Part shown: positions 49,335-61,781 of the stretch, piece after piece
How the letters are laid out: each line of letters opens with the position of its first letter
Position numbering within the stretch: the stretch's first letter is position 1
From: an uncultured Oscillospiraceae bacterium
GTDB taxonomy: Bacteria; Bacillota; Clostridia; Oscillospirales; Oscillospiraceae
DNA: 64,000 bases
Reading direction: 5' to 3'
NCBI GenBank assembly: GCA_934572335.1
Contig: CAKTKU010000009.1
Coordinates: 10,470-74,469 of the forward strand
Position numbers and translations under genes: made by a program
The notes under the pieces: model-generated
The model's input: the letters and a program-made list of their open reading frames with translations, nothing else
The model's database searches: none
Told to the model about the DNA's origin: nothing

Positions 49335-51428
49335 TTACACGCCGAACAGCAGCTCGCCGTAGGTCGGGAACGGCCAGTATTTCTCGGCGGTGAGGGTTTC
49401 CGCCTCGTCCGCGGGGACTCTCACAAGACTCATCTTGGGGATGATCTCGTCGCGGATGAAATTGGCCTGTGCGGTAATGTCGGTGGACATGCTCATGGTG
49501 ACGAGCGCGCTCTCAAGCGCGTCTACCGCGTCGTCTATCTGCTCCAAAAGTGCGGACAGGCGGCGGATGCGCTTCTCTTCGTAGCGGCAGCTCGCACCCG
49601 CGTCAGCGGCTTTCTTTGCCTTTACCGCCTCGGCAAGCTCGGTGGTGTACGCCTCAATGGCGGGGAGAATCTCCTTCTTCGCCATGTCGACCATGGTGTG
49701 CGCCTCGATGCTGACGGTCTTGCAGTAGTTTTCCATCATTATCTCATAGCGGGAGTGTATCTCCGCCTCTGAGAACACCTTGTGCCGCACGAGCATACTG
49801 GCGTTCTTCTCTTCCAGCACCACGGGCATGCAGTCGGGCGTTGTGCGCAGGTTCAGCAGACCGCGCTTCTCGGTCGCTTCCTTTATCCAGCTGTCGTCGT
49901 AGCCGTTGCCATTGAAGATTATGCGCTTGTGGTCGGTTATGCAGCGCTTGATAAGCTCATGCAGCGCGCCGTCGAAGTCGTCGGCCTTTTCAAGCTCATC
50001 CGCGAACACGCGCAGGGACTCCGCCACGGAGGCATTGAGCATGATGTTCGCGCACGCGATGGAGTTGGACGAGCCGACCATGCGGAACTCGAACTTGTTG
50101 CCGGTGAAGGCGAAGGGCGAGGTACGGTTGCGGTCGGTGGTGTCGCGGTTGAAGCGCGGTAGCACGTGCACGCCGAGCTTGAGCTGCGCTCTCTCCGCTC
50201 CGGCGTAGGGCTTGTCGCCCTCTATGGCCTCCAGCACGCCGGTAAGCTCGTCGCCGAGGAAGATGGACACGACGGCCGGGGGCGCCTCGTTCGCACCGAG
50301 ACGGTGGTCGTTGCCCGCAGTGGCAACGCTCATGCGCAGAAGATCCTGATAATCATCCACGGCCTTTATAACAGCGCACAGGAAAAGGAGGAACTGTGCG
50401 TTCTCATGCGGGGTGTCCCCAGGGGAGAGAAGGTTCACGCCCGTGTCCGTGGCGATCGACCAGTTGTTGTGCTTGCCGGAACCGTTCACGCCCGCAAAGG
50501 GCTTTTCATGCAGCAGACACACAAGACCGTGCCGGTCCGCGACCTTCTGCATTATCTCCATGGTGAGCTGGTTGTTGTCGGTGGCGATGTTCGCGCCGGT
50601 GTAGATGGGGGCAAGCTCATGCTGCGCGGGGGCGACCTCGTTGTGCTTGGTCTTTGCCAGCACGCCCAGTTTCCACAGCTCCTCGTCAAGATCGGCCATG
50701 TACGCCTCCACTCTCGGCTTTATCGCGCCGAAGTAGTGGTCGTCCAGCTCCTGCCCCTTGGGCGGCTTTGCACCGAAGAGCGTCCGCCCGGTGAAGATGA
50801 GGTCTTTGCGCTTCTTGTACATTTCCTTGTCGACAAGGAAGTACTCCTGCTCCGGTCCGACATAGGGACGCACGCACTTCACGTCGTCCTTGCCGAAAAG
50901 CTTCAGCACGCGCAGCGCCTGCTTGTTCAGCGCCTCCATTGAGCGCAGCAGCGGCGTCTTTTTGTCCAGCGCCTCGCCGCCGTAGGAGCAGAACGCCGTC
51001 GGGATGCAGAGCGTCTTGCCCTTGATGAATGCGTAGGACGTCGGGTCCCACGCGGTGTAGCCTCTTGCCTCGAACGTGGCGCGCAGCCCGCCGGAGGGGA
51101 AGGAGCTTGCGTCCGGCTCACCCTTGATGAGCTCGTCGCCGGAGAACTCCATTATCACGCGCCCGTCGGGGGACGGGGCGATAAAGCTCTCGTGCTTCTC
51201 GGCGGTTATGCCGGTCAGCGGCTGGAACCAGTGGGTGAAGTGCGTCGCGCCGTGGGCGATCGCCCAATCCTTCATCGCCAGCGCCACCGCGTCGGCGATC
51301 TTGGGGTCGATCCGCTCGCCCTGATCTATTGTTTTCCGCAGCGACTGGTATACGTCAGATGAAAGCATTGCCTTCATAACTCTGTCGTCAAATACTAAGC
51401 TTCCAAAAATATCGGGTACTGTGCTCAT
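49335..51428 (-). CDS. glnN: Glutamine synthetase, type III
   Basis: GSIII makes glutamine from glutamate and ammonia. The 697-residue length and motifs ([60 protein letters not shown]) are typical of this class, which forms double hexamers. It lies behind asnB on the same strand but has its own consensus promoter and an attenuator-like leader (51456-51507). A second, type I-like synthetase is 2.3 kb away. Confidence 0.97.
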   Translation of the reverse strand: MSTVPDIFGSLVFDDRVMKAMLSSDVYQSLRKTIDQGERIDPKIADAVALAMKDWAIAHGATHFTHWFQPLTGITAEKHESFIAPSPDGRVIMEFSGDELIKGEPDASSFPSGGLRATFEARGYTAWDPTSYAFIKGKTLCIPTAFCSYGGEALDKKTPLLRSMEALNKQALRVLKLFGKDDVKCVRPYVGPEQEYFLVDKEMYKKRKDLIFTGRTLFGAKPPKGQELDDHYFGAIKPRVEAYMADLDEELWKLGVLAKTKHNEVAPAQHELAPIYTGANIATDNNQLTMEIMQKVADRHGLVCLLHEKPFAGVNGSGKHNNWSIATDTGVNLLSPGDTPHENAQFLLFLCAVIKAVDDYQDLLRMSVATAGNDHRLGANEAPPAVVSIFLGDELTGVLEAIEGDKPYAGAERAQLKLGVHVLPRFNRDTTDRNRTSPFAFTGNKFEFRMVGSSNSIACANIMLNASVAESLRVFADELEKADDFDGALHELIKRCITDHKRIIFNGNGYDDSWIKEATEKRGLLNLRTTPDCMPVVLEEKNASMLVRHKVFSEAEIHSRYEIMMENYCKTVSIEAHTMVDMAKKEILPAIEAYTTELAEAVKAKKAADAGASCRYEEKRIRRLSALLEQIDDAVDALESALVTMSMSTDITAQANFIRDEIIPKMSLVRVPADEAETLTAEKYWPFPTYGELLFGV

Positions 51429-51455
51429 GTCGCTCCATCCTTTCGATCTCTAAGA

Positions 51456-51507
51456 AATAAAAAAGGCGCTGATGGGTCGGGAGTATCCTCCTGAGGCATC
51501 AGCGCCT
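51456..51507 (-). promoter_or_regulatory. glnN leader attenuator with hexaloop hairpin
   Basis: On the minus strand GGCGCTGATG pairs with CATCAGCGCC and is followed by TTTTTT: a terminator within the leader, about 30 bases before the start codon. The alternative hairpin AGGC-GCUGAU-GCCU (51494-51507) uses the same left arm, so the two exclude each other. A CCTC-A-GGAGGATA core is shared with the asnB leader. ANTAR proteins act on hexaloop hairpins of this kind. Confidence 0.72.
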
Positions 51508-51519
51508 TTAATATGCCGT

Positions 51520-51547
51520 ATTATACGCCTCTTTTTCGGATTGTCAA
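51520..51547 (-). promoter_or_regulatory. glnN promoter
   Basis: On the minus strand TTGACA (51542-51547) and TATAAT (51520-51525) are perfect boxes 16 bases apart. Transcription should begin just before the attenuator. Confidence 0.88.
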
Positions 51548-51574
51548 GAGTAAATTTTGATAAAAATCAAATTT

Positions 51575-53152
51575 TTATTTTCCGCTGTCGCCGTAGTTCG
51601 ACAGCACGCGCGCCGACGGGTCGTTTACGTCGCAGCCCTCCCACGTCTTGTTCGGCATCCAGAAATCCTTCACCATTTCGGACTGACCGGGGTAGTGCTT
51701 TTCAAAAAGCTCGCGGTAGAGCAGGGATTCCTTTGTGAACGGCTGTGCGTGGGCGTACTTCCTGCGCTTTTCTTCAAACTCCTCGTCCGTGTACAGCCCC
51801 TCGGCGTACTCCTTGAGGTAGTTGACCATCGAGTGCCCCACAGCGTCCGAGAACGCCGCCTTCTCGCGGTAGAGTATGTCATGCGGCAGATAGTCGCCCT
51901 CGAATGCGTGGCGCAGGAGGTACTTGCCCTTACCGTAGGTGTTGAGCTTGAGCGCGGGGTCGATGCTCATGACGTATTTCGCAAAATCAATGTCGCCGAA
52001 CGGCACGCGCGCTTCGAGCGAGTTGACGGAGATGCATCTGTCCGCGCGCAGCACGTCGTACATGTGCAGCTCGCGCACGCGTTTTTCCGCCTCGCGCTGG
52101 AACTCCTCCGCCGACGGGGCGAAGTCCGTGTACTTGTAGCCGAACAGCTCGTCCGACACCTCGCCCGTGAGCAGCACACGCACATCCGTGTGCTCGTGTA
52201 TCCATTTGCACATGAGGTACATCCCCATGCTCGCGCGTATCGTCGTGATGTCGTATGTTGCCAGCAGCGTCACAACGTCCTCCAGCGCGGCGAAAACCTC
52301 TTCCTTTGTCATGATGACCTCGGTGTGCTCGCTGCCGATGTATTCGGCGACCTCGCGGGCGTACTTGAGGTCGATGGCATCATACTTCATGCCGACGGCG
52401 AACGTGCGTATCGGCGTGCTGAGCTTTTTCTGCGCGATGGCGCACACAAGGGATGAATCCAGCCCGCCCGAGAGGAGAAAGCCGAGCTTCGCGTCCGACA
52501 CGAGGCGCTTTTCAACGCCCGCGACGAGCTTGTCGTGTATCTTGGCGCAGACGGTCTCAAGGTCGTCGCGGCACACGCTCTCCACGTGTGCAATGTCGCA
52601 GTAGCACACGAACTTGCCGCCCTTCCAGTAGTGCCCCGGCGGGAAGGGCATGATGCGCGCGCAAAGCCCCATGAGGTTTTTCGGCTCGCTGGCGAATATT
52701 ATCGTGCCGCGCTCGTCATAGCCGTAGTAGAGCGGTCGTATGCCGATGGGGTCGCGCGCGGCGATGAACTCATCCGTGCGCGCGTCGTATATTATCATGG
52801 CGAACTCCGCGTCCAGCATCGGGAACATATCCACCCCGTGCTCAAAGTACATCGGCAGTATTATCTCGCAGTCGGATGTGCTTTCAAAGCTGTACTTCGG
52901 CGTGAGCTTTTCCCGCTCGCGCTCAAAGCCGTAAAGCTCGCCGTTGCAGACGGCATAGCTCCCGTCAAGCTCAAACGGCTGCATCCCGTCCTCGCTCAGA
53001 TCCATAATGGACAGGCGGTGGAAGCCCAGCAGCCCCTTACCCGCCTCGACTATCCGGCTCATGTCCGGCCCGCGCGACACCGTTTTTTCAAACGCCGTCT
53101 TGAACGCAGAAAAAGAAACACAGCTTCCGCAATAACCCATGATCGAACACAT
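51575..53152 (-). CDS. asnB: Asparagine synthase, glutamine-hydrolysing
   Basis: AsnB makes asparagine from aspartate with glutamine as nitrogen donor. The 525-residue protein starts MCSIMGYCG with the nucleophilic Cys2 of class II amidotransferases and has the LLSGGLDSSLV PP-loop and the usual C-terminal synthetase motifs. The ATG at 53152 is fixed by Cys2 and by GGAGG 7 bases before it. Its leader of about 340 bases carries an attenuator followed by an Asn T-box. Confidence 0.96.
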   Translation of the reverse strand: MCSIMGYCGSCVSFSAFKTAFEKTVSRGPDMSRIVEAGKGLLGFHRLSIMDLSEDGMQPFELDGSYAVCNGELYGFEREREKLTPKYSFESTSDCEIILPMYFEHGVDMFPMLDAEFAMIIYDARTDEFIAARDPIGIRPLYYGYDERGTIIFASEPKNLMGLCARIMPFPPGHYWKGGKFVCYCDIAHVESVCRDDLETVCAKIHDKLVAGVEKRLVSDAKLGFLLSGGLDSSLVCAIAQKKLSTPIRTFAVGMKYDAIDLKYAREVAEYIGSEHTEVIMTKEEVFAALEDVVTLLATYDITTIRASMGMYLMCKWIHEHTDVRVLLTGEVSDELFGYKYTDFAPSAEEFQREAEKRVRELHMYDVLRADRCISVNSLEARVPFGDIDFAKYVMSIDPALKLNTYGKGKYLLRHAFEGDYLPHDILYREKAAFSDAVGHSMVNYLKEYAEGLYTDEEFEEKRRKYAHAQPFTKESLLYRELFEKHYPGQSEMVKDFWMPNKTWEGCDVNDPSARVLSNYGDSGK

Positions 53153-53184
53153 AATGATTCCTCCGATTTTCCTCATAAGAATTA

Positions 53185-53428
53185 TCAGTATACGACAGGG
53201 CAAGTACTGCGCTCGCTGTGCCACCTATCTTTTGTCTCTTTTCAGTCTCAAACAAGACCTGGGTCATTAACGCCGACCCTCCGCGGCTCGCTTACTCGCC
53301 TGTGCTTTCGGCTTGCGGCTCGCCGGGTGTTATTCGCGCAAACTCCGCTGCGCGGCTTTCAGCTGCCGCCGCGCTCTCTGTGAGTGAGCCTTTGCGTTAC
53401 TTCTCCCGGTTCAAACGCCTTTTTCGAT
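53185..53428 (-). promoter_or_regulatory. T-box riboswitch, asparagine-specific
   Basis: On the minus strand the elements appear in order: GGGAGAAGTA (53398-53407), CAGAGAGC (53373-53380) with a GGCGGCAGCTGAAAGCC distal stem-loop, the specifier region GAATAACACC (53326-53335) containing the Asn codon AAC (53329-53331), and the T-box AGGTGGCACAGCG (53214-53226). The UGGC there pairs with the GCCA end of tRNA-Asn, whose discriminator is G. A T-run terminator is not clear after it, so control may be on translation. Confidence 0.85.
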
Positions 53429-53431
53429 ATT

Positions 53432-53485
53432 AAAAAAAGAAAGACAAAAACGGTCAGAGATATCCTCCGAGGCGTCTTTGCCTTT
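53432..53485 (-). promoter_or_regulatory. asnB leader attenuator with hexaloop hairpin
   Basis: On the minus strand AAAGAC (53474-53479) pairs with GTCTTT (53440-53445), followed by CTTTTTTT: a terminator upstream of the T-box. The competing hairpin AGGC-AAAGAC-GCCU (53470-53483) puts the same AAAGAC in a hexaloop with A1 and G4, the ANTAR target pattern. The CCTC-GGAGGATA core is shared with glnN. Confidence 0.72.
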
Positions 53486-53495
53486 GATGTCGGGT

Positions 53496-53524
53496 ACTAT
53501 ACTCTCATTGCCGCGGCTTGTCAA
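53496..53524 (-). promoter_or_regulatory. asnB promoter
   Basis: On the minus strand TTGACA (53519-53524) and TATAGT (53496-53501) are 17 bases apart. Confidence 0.87.
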
Positions 53525-53575
53525 GTGTTTTTTCAAGTTTTTTTGGCTTTTTCTCTTTTTTTCCATCCTAAACCA

Positions 53576-53605
53576 TTGACAAACAGGGCGTATATGCTGT
53601 AATAT
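53576..53605 (+). promoter_or_regulatory. glnA promoter
   Basis: TTGACA (53576-53581) and TAATAT (53600-53605) are 18 bases apart; TGTAAT at 53598-53603 gives a 16-base spacer. It is about 95 bases before the glnA start. Confidence 0.8.
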
Positions 53606-53607
53606 TT

Positions 53608-53670
53608 CGCCCGTGGACGCAGACGTTCATCGGGGGAGCTGTGCCCCTTCCGATGGGCGTTATACTTTTT
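53608..53670 (+). promoter_or_regulatory. glnA leader with hexaloop hairpin and terminator-like stem
   Basis: TGGAC-GCAGAC-GTTCA (53614-53629) forms a 5-base stem with the hexaloop GCAGAC. It shares bases with a second stem, CATCGG (53628-53633) with CCGATG (53650-53655), which encloses GGGG/CCCC; TTTTT comes at 53666-53670. The hexaloop resembles those of glnN (GCUGAU) and asnB (AAAGAC). Confidence 0.6.
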
Positions 53671-53698
53671 CAATTGATTATCGAAAGAGAGTGTGCAG

Positions 53699-54907
53699 AT
53701 GAAGTACACCGCGCAAGAGGTAATGGAATATGTCCGTCAGGCGGATGTGAAGTTTATCCGCCTCGCGTTCTGCGACGCTTACGGGCGGCAGAAGAATATC
53801 GCCGTCATGCCGTCGGAGCTTGAGCGCGCGTTCGGCGACGGCATCGCGTTTGACGCTTCGGCGGTCGCGGGCTTCGGCGGCGCTGTGCGCTCCGATCTCT
53901 TCCTCCACCCGGACGCGGGGACGCTCGTCGGCCTCCCGTGGCGGCCGGAGACCGGGCGCGTCGTGCGTATGTTCTGCGACGTGACCCACCCCGACGGCAC
54001 GCCGTCCGCCGGGGACACGCGCGCCCTTTTGAAGCGCACCGCCGCGAAGGCGGAGGCGCGCGGGCTGAGCTTTGCCTTCGGCCCGGAGATGGAGTTTTAT
54101 CTTTTCAAAAACGGTCCCGACGGCGAGCGCACCGACACTCCCTGCGACAGCGCCGGATATATGGACATCGCACCTGATGATAAGGGCGAGAATATCCGCC
54201 GCGAGGTCTGCCTCATGCTCGAACAGATGGGCATCCGCCCGGAGAGCTCTCACCACGAGGAGGGACCGGGGCAGAACGAGATAGACTTCCGCTATTCCGA
54301 CCCCGTCACGGCGGCGGACAATGCCGTCACGTTCCGCTCGGTCGTCAAGACCGTCGCCGCGGGCTATGGGCTGACGGCGGACTTCACGCCGAAGCCGCTC
54401 TCCGCGCGCCCCGGCAGCGGCATGCACGTCAATTTCTCTGTGAAGTCCTCGGACGGCGCGGACCGTATGCCGCAGGTGATCGCGGGCGTCATGGACAAGG
54501 TGGCGGATATGACTGTGTTCCTCAACCCGACGGACGGCTCGTATCTCCGCCTCGGCGGCGACAAAGCCCCCGGATATATCACATGGTCGAGCGAGAACCG
54601 CTCCCAGCTCATCCGCATTCCCGCCGCGAGCGGGGAGTTCAGGCGTGCGGAGCTGCGCTCACCCGACCCCGGCGCAAACCCGTATATCGCTTTCGCGCTC
54701 ATGATAAGCGCGGGACTGTACGGCGTGGACAAGCTCCTCGCCCTGCCGCCGAGCACGGACGTCAACCTCTATGCCGCCGATGAGGGCGCGCTGGCGCAGC
54801 TGCGCCGTCTGCCCGCGGCGCGCCGCGAGGCGCAGAGCCTCGCGCGGTCGAGCGAGTTTATAAAAAACACCCTCCCGGCGGAGCTTTTGGAGCTTTATTG
54901 CGGCTGA
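53699..54907 (+). CDS. glnA: Glutamine synthetase, type I-like, short form
   Basis: The 402-residue protein has the GS catalytic motifs GPEMEFYLF, HHEEGPGQNEIDFRY, LSARPGSGMHVNFS, NRSQLIRIP and RAELRSPDPGANPYIAFA. It is about 40 residues shorter than usual GSI-alpha enzymes, mainly at the ends, and I see no adenylylation loop Tyr. The ATG at 53699 has GAAAGAGAG 8 bases before it. It is followed by the ANTAR gene, probably on one transcript. Confidence 0.92.
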   Translation: MKYTAQEVMEYVRQADVKFIRLAFCDAYGRQKNIAVMPSELERAFGDGIAFDASAVAGFGGAVRSDLFLHPDAGTLVGLPWRPETGRVVRMFCDVTHPDGTPSAGDTRALLKRTAAKAEARGLSFAFGPEMEFYLFKNGPDGERTDTPCDSAGYMDIAPDDKGENIRREVCLMLEQMGIRPESSHHEEGPGQNEIDFRYSDPVTAADNAVTFRSVVKTVAAGYGLTADFTPKPLSARPGSGMHVNFSVKSSDGADRMPQVIAGVMDKVADMTVFLNPTDGSYLRLGGDKAPGYITWSSENRSQLIRIPAASGEFRRAELRSPDPGANPYIAFALMISAGLYGVDKLLALPPSTDVNLYAADEGALAQLRRLPAARREAQSLARSSEFIKNTLPAELLELYCG

Positions 54908-54949
54908 ACCGCTCCCCGCAGACACAGCGAAGAAGGGAAGTGTGCGCGT

Positions 54950-57167
<2,218 letters not shown>

Positions 57168-57168
<1 letters not shown>

Positions 57169-58994
57169 TGTGCGGAATCGTTGGCTTCACCGGCACACAG
57201 CAGGCAGCCCCCATACTTCTCGAGGGACTGAAAAGACTTGAATACCGCGGCTATGACTCCGCCGGTATCGCCGTGCAGGACGCGGACAGGATAAACACCT
57301 TCAAATCCAGCGGTCTGCTGGAAAACCTCTTCAAGCTGACCGACGGCGGCGCGAGCGTTCACGGCGTGTGCGGCATCGGTCACACCCGCTGGGCGACACA
57401 CGGCGCGCCCACCACCACGAATGCCCATCCCCACGTCTCCAACGACGGTCACTTCGCCGTCGTCCACAACGGCATTATCGAAAACTATGCGGAGCTGCGC
57501 GAGGAGCTTCGCGCCAAGGGCTTCATCTTCCACAGCGAGACCGACACCGAGGTCATCGTCAATCTTCTTGAAATGTACTATGACGGCAGTCTCAAGCGCA
57601 CCGTCATGAAGACCGTCGCCCGCCTTGAGGGCTCCTACGCCATTGGCGTTGTGTGCGACGAGTGCCCCGGTGAGCTTGTCGCCGTCAAAAACGGCTGCCC
57701 GCTCATCCTCGGCATCGGCGCGGGGGAGAACTTCTTCGCCTCCGATGTCACCGCCATCATCGGCCATACCCGCACGGTCATCTATCTTGAGGAGGGCGAC
57801 TTCGCCCACCTTACGCCGGAGACCATCGCCGTCTATGACGCCGCCGGGCGCGAGGTGCACCGCGAAGCGTCGCGCGTGCTGTGGAACACCGAGGCGGCGG
57901 AGAAGGGCGGCTATGAGCACTTCATGCTCAAGGAGATCATGGAGCAGCCCCGCGCCATCAAGGCGACGGTCGAGCCGCGCGTCCGCGACGGGAAGATAGA
58001 GCTTGAGGGCTTTGAACTCAGCGATGAGGAGCTTGCGAATATCCACCAGATCGTCATCACCGCCTGCGGCTCCGCGTACCACGCCGGGTGCGTCGGGCGC
58101 TATGTCATTGAGGAACTGTGCCGCATTCCCGTGCAGACGGAGCTTGCCAGCGAGCTGCGCTACCGCAACCCGATAATTGACGAGCATACCCTGCTCGTTG
58201 TCATCTCCCAGTCCGGTGAGACGGCGGACACCATCGCCGCCCTGCGCGAGTGCAAGGCGCGCGGCGCCAAGACCCTCGCCATCGTCAACGTCGTCGGCAG
58301 CACCATCTCCAAGCTCGCCGATTCCGTGCTCTACACTTGGGCGGGGCCGGAGATCGCCGTCGCCACCACCAAGGGGTACACCACCCAGCTTGCAGTGCTC
58401 GACCTGCTCGCCGTGTACATGGCAAAGCGCCTCGGCCGCATCGACGATGCGCGCTATGCCGAGCTTGTGGACGGCATCTGCGCCCTGCCCGAGCGCTGCC
58501 AGCGTGCAATCGACCTCAACAGCCGCGTCAAGTGCCTCGCGGATAAGTATCACACCCAGTCCGCGCTCTTCTTCATCGGGCGCAATCTCGACTATGCCGC
58601 ATCGCTGGAGGCGTCGCTCAAGCTCAAGGAGATCAGCTATATCCACTCCGAGGCGTATGCCGCGGGCGAGCTCAAGCACGGCACCATCGCGCTCATCGAC
58701 GAGGATCAGCTCGTCGTCGCGCTCGCGTGCCAGACGCGCCTTTTTGAAAAGCTCATGAGCAATATCAAGGAGTGCAAGGCGCGCGGCGCGCAGGTGCTCG
58801 CGCTCGCGCAGGAGGGGGAGCGGCGTATCTACGCCGAGGCGGACGAGGTTCTCGCCGTGCCGCAGACGGATGCGCTTTTGCTGCCCATCCCCGAGATGAT
58901 ACCTCTGCAGCTCTTTGCCTATTATGTTGCAAAGGCGAACGGCTGCGACATAGATAAGCCCAAAAACCTCGCAAAATCCGTCACCGTGGAGTGA
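57168..58994 (+). CDS. glmS: Glutamine-fructose-6-phosphate aminotransferase
   Basis: GlmS makes glucosamine-6-phosphate for the cell wall. The 608-residue protein begins MCGIVGFTG with catalytic Cys2 and has two SIS domains (TACGSAYHAG; ISQSGETADTIAAL) and the C-terminal KPKNLAKSVTVE. It starts on the pyrG stop, so no glmS ribozyme leader is present; in many Bacillota that ribozyme controls this gene. AAAGGAG lies 9 bases before. Confidence 0.98.
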
Positions 58995-59000
58995 GAACAA

Positions 59001-60434
59001 ATGTCCGAAATATATGAAAATCCGCTCTGCAAGCGCTACGCGGGGCGGGAGATGCAGGAGATATTCTCCGATGACCGCAAGTTTTCCACGTGGCGCAGGC
59101 TCTGGCTCGCCCTCGCCGAGAGCGAGCAGCAGCTCGGGCTCGACATAACGGATGAGCAGCTTGACGAGATGCGCGCGCATCTTTACGACATCGACTATGC
59201 CACCGCCGCCGCGCGCGAGCGGGAGGTCAGGCACGACGTCATGGCGCATATCTACACCTTCGGGCTTGCCTGCCCGAAGGCAAAGCCCATCATCCACCTC
59301 GGCGCGACGAGTTGCTTTGTCGGGGACAATACCGACGTTATTTTACAGCGCGATGCGCTGCTGCGCATTCGCCGCCTGCTTCTCAGCGCCATTGCCGCGC
59401 TCGCGGATTTTGCCGAGAAGTACAAGGCGCAGCCCGCCCTCGCCTATACGCATTTTCAGGCGGCGCAGCCCACCACAATGGGCAAGCGCGCGACGCTGTG
59501 GATGCAGGATCTTGTCATGGATCTTGACCATCTCGACTTTGCGCTCTCGCGCCTGAAGCTGCTCGGCTGCCGGGGTACGACCGGCACGGCGGCGAGCTTT
59601 CTGGAGCTCTTCGACGGCGACACGGACAAGGTGCGCCGCCTTGAAGCGCTCATTGCCGAAAAGCTCGGCTTTGACGCGGTGTATGCTGTCAGCGGGCAGA
59701 CGTACACGCGCAAGGCGGATTATTTCACGCTCTCCGTCCTCTCCGGCATCGCCCAGAGCGCCATGAAGTTCTCCGGCGATATACGTCTGCTCAGCCACCT
59801 CAAGGCAGTGGATGAGCCGTTTGAGAGCGGGCAGGTTGGCTCGTCCGCGATGGCATATAAGCGCAACCCCATGCGCTCAGAGCGCATGACCTCCCTCGCG
59901 CGCTACGTCATTGCCGACGCGATGAACCCCGCCATGACCGCGGGCACGCAGTGGCTCGAGCGCTCGCTCGACGACTCGGCGAACCGCCGCATCAGCATTC
60001 CTGAGGCGTTTCTTGCAACCGACGGCATACTCACGCTTTATATAAACGTCATCAGCGGCCTGAAGGTCTACCCCAAGGTGCTGGAAAAGCAGCTCAACGA
60101 GGAGCTGCCCTTCATGGCGACGGAGGATATACTCATGTACTGCGTCAAGAACGGCGGCGACCGCCAGACACTGCACGAGGCTATCCGCCGCCACTCTGTC
60201 GCGGCGGGACTCGCCGTCAAGGAGCAGGGCGCGGACAACGATCTGCTCGCCCGCATCGCCGCAGACCCCGCGTTCAACATCACCCGCGGCGAGATCGACC
60301 GCCTTCTCCGCACGGATAACTTCACCGGCATGGCGACAGAGCAGACCGAGGATTACCTCAAAACCGTCCGCGCGCTCCTCCGCGAGAACGCGGCGTTCCT
60401 CGGCGAGCGTGAGCGTGGGAATATCAATGTGTAA
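59001..60434 (+). CDS. purB: Adenylosuccinate lyase
   Basis: PurB acts twice in purine synthesis, splitting SAICAR and adenylosuccinate. The 477-residue protein has the THFQAAQPTTMGKR motif and the signature loop GSSAMAYKRNPMRSERM. GGAG lies in the end of glmS, 6 bases away. Confidence 0.97.
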   Translation: MSEIYENPLCKRYAGREMQEIFSDDRKFSTWRRLWLALAESEQQLGLDITDEQLDEMRAHLYDIDYATAAAREREVRHDVMAHIYTFGLACPKAKPIIHLGATSCFVGDNTDVILQRDALLRIRRLLLSAIAALADFAEKYKAQPALAYTHFQAAQPTTMGKRATLWMQDLVMDLDHLDFALSRLKLLGCRGTTGTAASFLELFDGDTDKVRRLEALIAEKLGFDAVYAVSGQTYTRKADYFTLSVLSGIAQSAMKFSGDIRLLSHLKAVDEPFESGQVGSSAMAYKRNPMRSERMTSLARYVIADAMNPAMTAGTQWLERSLDDSANRRISIPEAFLATDGILTLYINVISGLKVYPKVLEKQLNEELPFMATEDILMYCVKNGGDRQTLHEAIRRHSVAAGLAVKEQGADNDLLARIAADPAFNITRGEIDRLLRTDNFTGMATEQTEDYLKTVRALLRENAAFLGERERGNINV

Positions 60435-60491
60435 CGTTTCTATTTTTAATATAGGCTGCCAGAGCCAAATACACAAAAAGGGGATACAAGT

Positions 60492-61760
60492 ATGTTAACT
60501 GCAATCGTGGGAATCAACTGGGGCGACGAGGGCAAGGGTCGCATGGTCGACCTGCTCTCTTCGGATTATGACATCATCTGCCGTTATCAGGGCGGCAACA
60601 ACGCCGGTCACACCGTCGTCAACGAGAAGGGCAAGTTCATTCTCAACCTCCTGCCCTCCGGCATCCTGCGCGAGACGACCGTCAACGTCATCGGCAACGG
60701 CGTCGTCGTCGACCTTGAGCATCTTTATAACGAGTGTGCCAAGCTCCGCGAGGCGGGCGTCAGCATCACGCCCGACAACCTCAAGATAAGCTCCCGCGCG
60801 ATCATCTGCCTGCCCTACCATAAGCTTCAGGACATTATGGAGGAGGAGCGCCTTGCCGACAAGAAGTTCGGCTCCACCCGCCGTGGCATCGCCCCCGTCT
60901 ATGCAGACAAATACATGAAGAAGGCGCTGCGCATGGAGGATCTTTTCCACATGGACAGCCTCTATGAAAAGCTCCGCGACATCGTCGAGTGGAAGAACAT
61001 CACCGTCACCGGGTATAAGCACGAGGCGGTCAATGTCGATGAGCTGATGGACTGGATAAAGACCTACGGCTCCGCCGCTCTGCCGTACATATGCGACGTG
61101 CCGGAGTACCTCTCCGCTGCCGCCGAGAGCGGGCGCAGCATCATGTTCGAGGCGCAGCTCGGCGCTCTGCGCGACATTGACTTCGGCATCTATCCCTACA
61201 CGTCCTCATCCAACACTCTCGCCGCTTACGCGCCCATCGGCGCAGGCGTTCCGGGGCTGAAGCTTGACGAGACCATCGGCATCATGAAGGCGTATTCCAG
61301 CTGTGTCGGCGAGGGACCGTTCACGGTCGAGCTCTTCGGTGAAGAGGGCGAGAAGCTCCGCAAGGCCGGCGCGGAGTACGGCGCGGCCACCGGCAGACCC
61401 CGCAGAGTCGGTCCTGTGGACATCCCCGCCTCGCGCTACGGCGTGCGCGTGCAGGGCGCGGACTATATCGCCCTCACGAAGATGGACGTTCTCAGCATCT
61501 ATGACAAGGTTCCCGTGTGCGTCGCGTATGACGTCGACGGCGAAATAACCAAGAGCTTCCCGACCGGCGAGCGCCTCAACCGCGCAAAGCCCGTCATCGA
61601 GTATCTGCCCGGCTTCGGCGACATATCCGCCTGCCGCAAGCCCGAGGAGCTGCCCGCCGCTGCGCGCGAGTATATCAGCTTTATTGAAAAAGAGATCGGC
61701 TGCCCGATAAAGTATGTCTCTGTCGGCGCTGAGAGGGACGAGTATATCCAGATGTTCTGA
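60492..61760 (+). CDS. purA: Adenylosuccinate synthetase
   Basis: PurA makes adenylosuccinate from IMP and aspartate with GTP. The 422-residue protein has the N-terminal GINWGDEGKGRMVD with the catalytic Asp and the GGNNAGHTVV loop with the catalytic His. AAAGGGG lies before the ATG. It forms a pair with purB for AMP formation. Confidence 0.98.
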   Translation: MLTAIVGINWGDEGKGRMVDLLSSDYDIICRYQGGNNAGHTVVNEKGKFILNLLPSGILRETTVNVIGNGVVVDLEHLYNECAKLREAGVSITPDNLKISSRAIICLPYHKLQDIMEEERLADKKFGSTRRGIAPVYADKYMKKALRMEDLFHMDSLYEKLRDIVEWKNITVTGYKHEAVNVDELMDWIKTYGSAALPYICDVPEYLSAAAESGRSIMFEAQLGALRDIDFGIYPYTSSSNTLAAYAPIGAGVPGLKLDETIGIMKAYSSCVGEGPFTVELFGEEGEKLRKAGAEYGAATGRPRRVGPVDIPASRYGVRVQGADYIALTKMDVLSIYDKVPVCVAYDVDGEITKSFPTGERLNRAKPVIEYLPGFGDISACRKPEELPAAAREYISFIEKEIGCPIKYVSVGAERDEYIQMF

Positions 61761-61781
61761 GCTTTGGAGGAAAAGTAAGGT

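Noticed and set aside
53610..53660. Possible glutamine riboswitch in the glnA leader, because CGTTCATC resembles its core
   Set aside because: The second conserved half (GGACGGAAGUAGG type) is absent and known examples are from cyanobacteria and marine phages. The hexaloop hairpin beside an ANTAR gene is a better explanation.
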